Origin: Puffinus mauretanicus
Taxonomy: Eukaryota > Chordata > Aves > Procellariiformes > Procellariidae
Assembly: GCA_023333565.1 (NCBI GenBank)
Contig: JAJKFH010000295.1
Span: 1,096,001 to 1,160,000, forward strand
DNA: 64,000 nt
Direction of reading: 5' to 3'
Within the stretch, counting starts at the first letter, position 1. The number at the start of each line of letters is the position of its first letter. This document shows, piece after piece, positions 63,501 to 64,000 of the stretch. Under the pieces are notes generated by a model, which saw only the letters and a program-made list of their open reading frames with translations, was not told the DNA's origin and searched no databases. The translations under genes and the position numbers were made by a program.

Positions 63501-64000
63501 CCAAAGTATTTGAAGTGCAAGGGTGGAAAAAGTAGCTGAAAGCACAGCATTTATCAGACTGAAACAACGGCACATTTGCACCATCAGGTTCTGAAGTAAT
63601 TTGCCTGTAGGACAGAAAAATACCTTGTTTTGAAATCAGATGGAAATTAAAATGCAGCACTGTCTCCCAGGTTTTTGTTTTAGGTAAGTTTTTTGACAGC
63701 TACCAATGTCAGAAAAAGCTTCCTATCTTACTGACTGTAATTTGGGTTACAAAAATAAGCAAGAAGTAAGACTTTGATGAATCTTGTGTCAGTGTGTACA
63801 GGAATATAGATGTGAGTTATCTATTACTTTCTGGATATTCTGCAGAGAAGTTGCTTAGATTTCAGTAGTATGATTTAAACTAACACTAGTTAAAAATTTA
63901 AATGTATGAGAGAGTACAGATTTAAAATCAACATGCACTTTAAAATACCACCAAAAAATCTCACCTCGCTACTTTTACTCAGTGTCACATTAAACAATTG
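60513..64000. other. gene-free AT-rich DNA
   Basis: No gene recognised. Frames are at most about 72 codons. Confidence 0.6.
62848..62912 (+). repeat. weak MIR-like tail fragment
   Basis: CACCCAGAATCATATAGCAAAGG followed by GTAGAAGTCGAGACCTACATTT resembles the 'GCCCAAGGTCACATAGCAA...GGCAGAGCTGAGACC' part of a MIR. It is a single short block and could be chance. Confidence 0.3.

Noticed and set aside
1..64000. CRISPR arrays, bacterial operons, tRNA or rRNA genes
   Set aside because: No regularly spaced direct repeats, no tRNA B-box with folding arms and no rRNA motifs were seen. The DNA is clearly vertebrate.

Overview
The window looks like bird nuclear DNA. It is AT-rich, with no operons and no dense open frames. 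It holds a 5'-truncated chicken-repeat-1 (CR1) retrotransposon with the standard avian 3' end. It also holds a long terminal repeat (LTR) whose TGTCCTGGTTTCGGCTGGGA / AACCACGACA ends I associate with neoavian endogenous retroviruses, and several decayed amniote-wide repeats of the MIR and old CR1 type. I assign it to Neoaves (songbird-like or a close group) by pattern recognition, not by a search.

I find no convincing host protein-coding gene, tRNA, rRNA or CRISPR array. Nearly all open frames are short chance frames. The longest ones lie inside or antisense to the CR1, inside or antisense to a decayed gag-like sequence, or in plain AT-rich DNA. The window is best read as intergenic or deep intronic sequence of a gene-poor region.

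Layout: 1-12.9 kb is unique AT-rich DNA with T/G-rich low-complexity tracts, a TG/TA microsatellite, a perfect 12-bp-arm inverted repeat (8.8 kb) and a MIR-like element (9.8 kb). At 12.9-13.5 kb is a minus-strand CR1 3' end with the end of its ORF2. 13.6-22 kb is mostly unique, with a possible U6 snRNA pseudogene. At 22.3-23.6 kb is a decayed zinc-knuckle, gag-like coding remnant, probably from a DIRS-type element, which is the most unusual object in the window. 23.6-44 kb is unique DNA with two perfect 11-bp-arm hairpins. At 44.1-44.85 kb is a very old plus-strand LINE reverse transcriptase remnant in which several protein motifs can still be read. At 50.8-51.3 kb is a young solo LTR with a cAMP-response element, TATA-like box and polyadenylation signal in minus orientation. 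At 53.1-53.3 kb is a second MIR-like element. At 59.2-60.5 kb is an unusually long (about 1.3 kb) LTR-like element, also in minus orientation, with an internal duplication. The remainder to 64 kb is unique.

The functional content is therefore mobile-element history plus possible regulatory sequence. A few moderately GC-rich or homeodomain-motif-rich stretches are nominated as conserved-element candidates, but conservation cannot be tested from one sequence.
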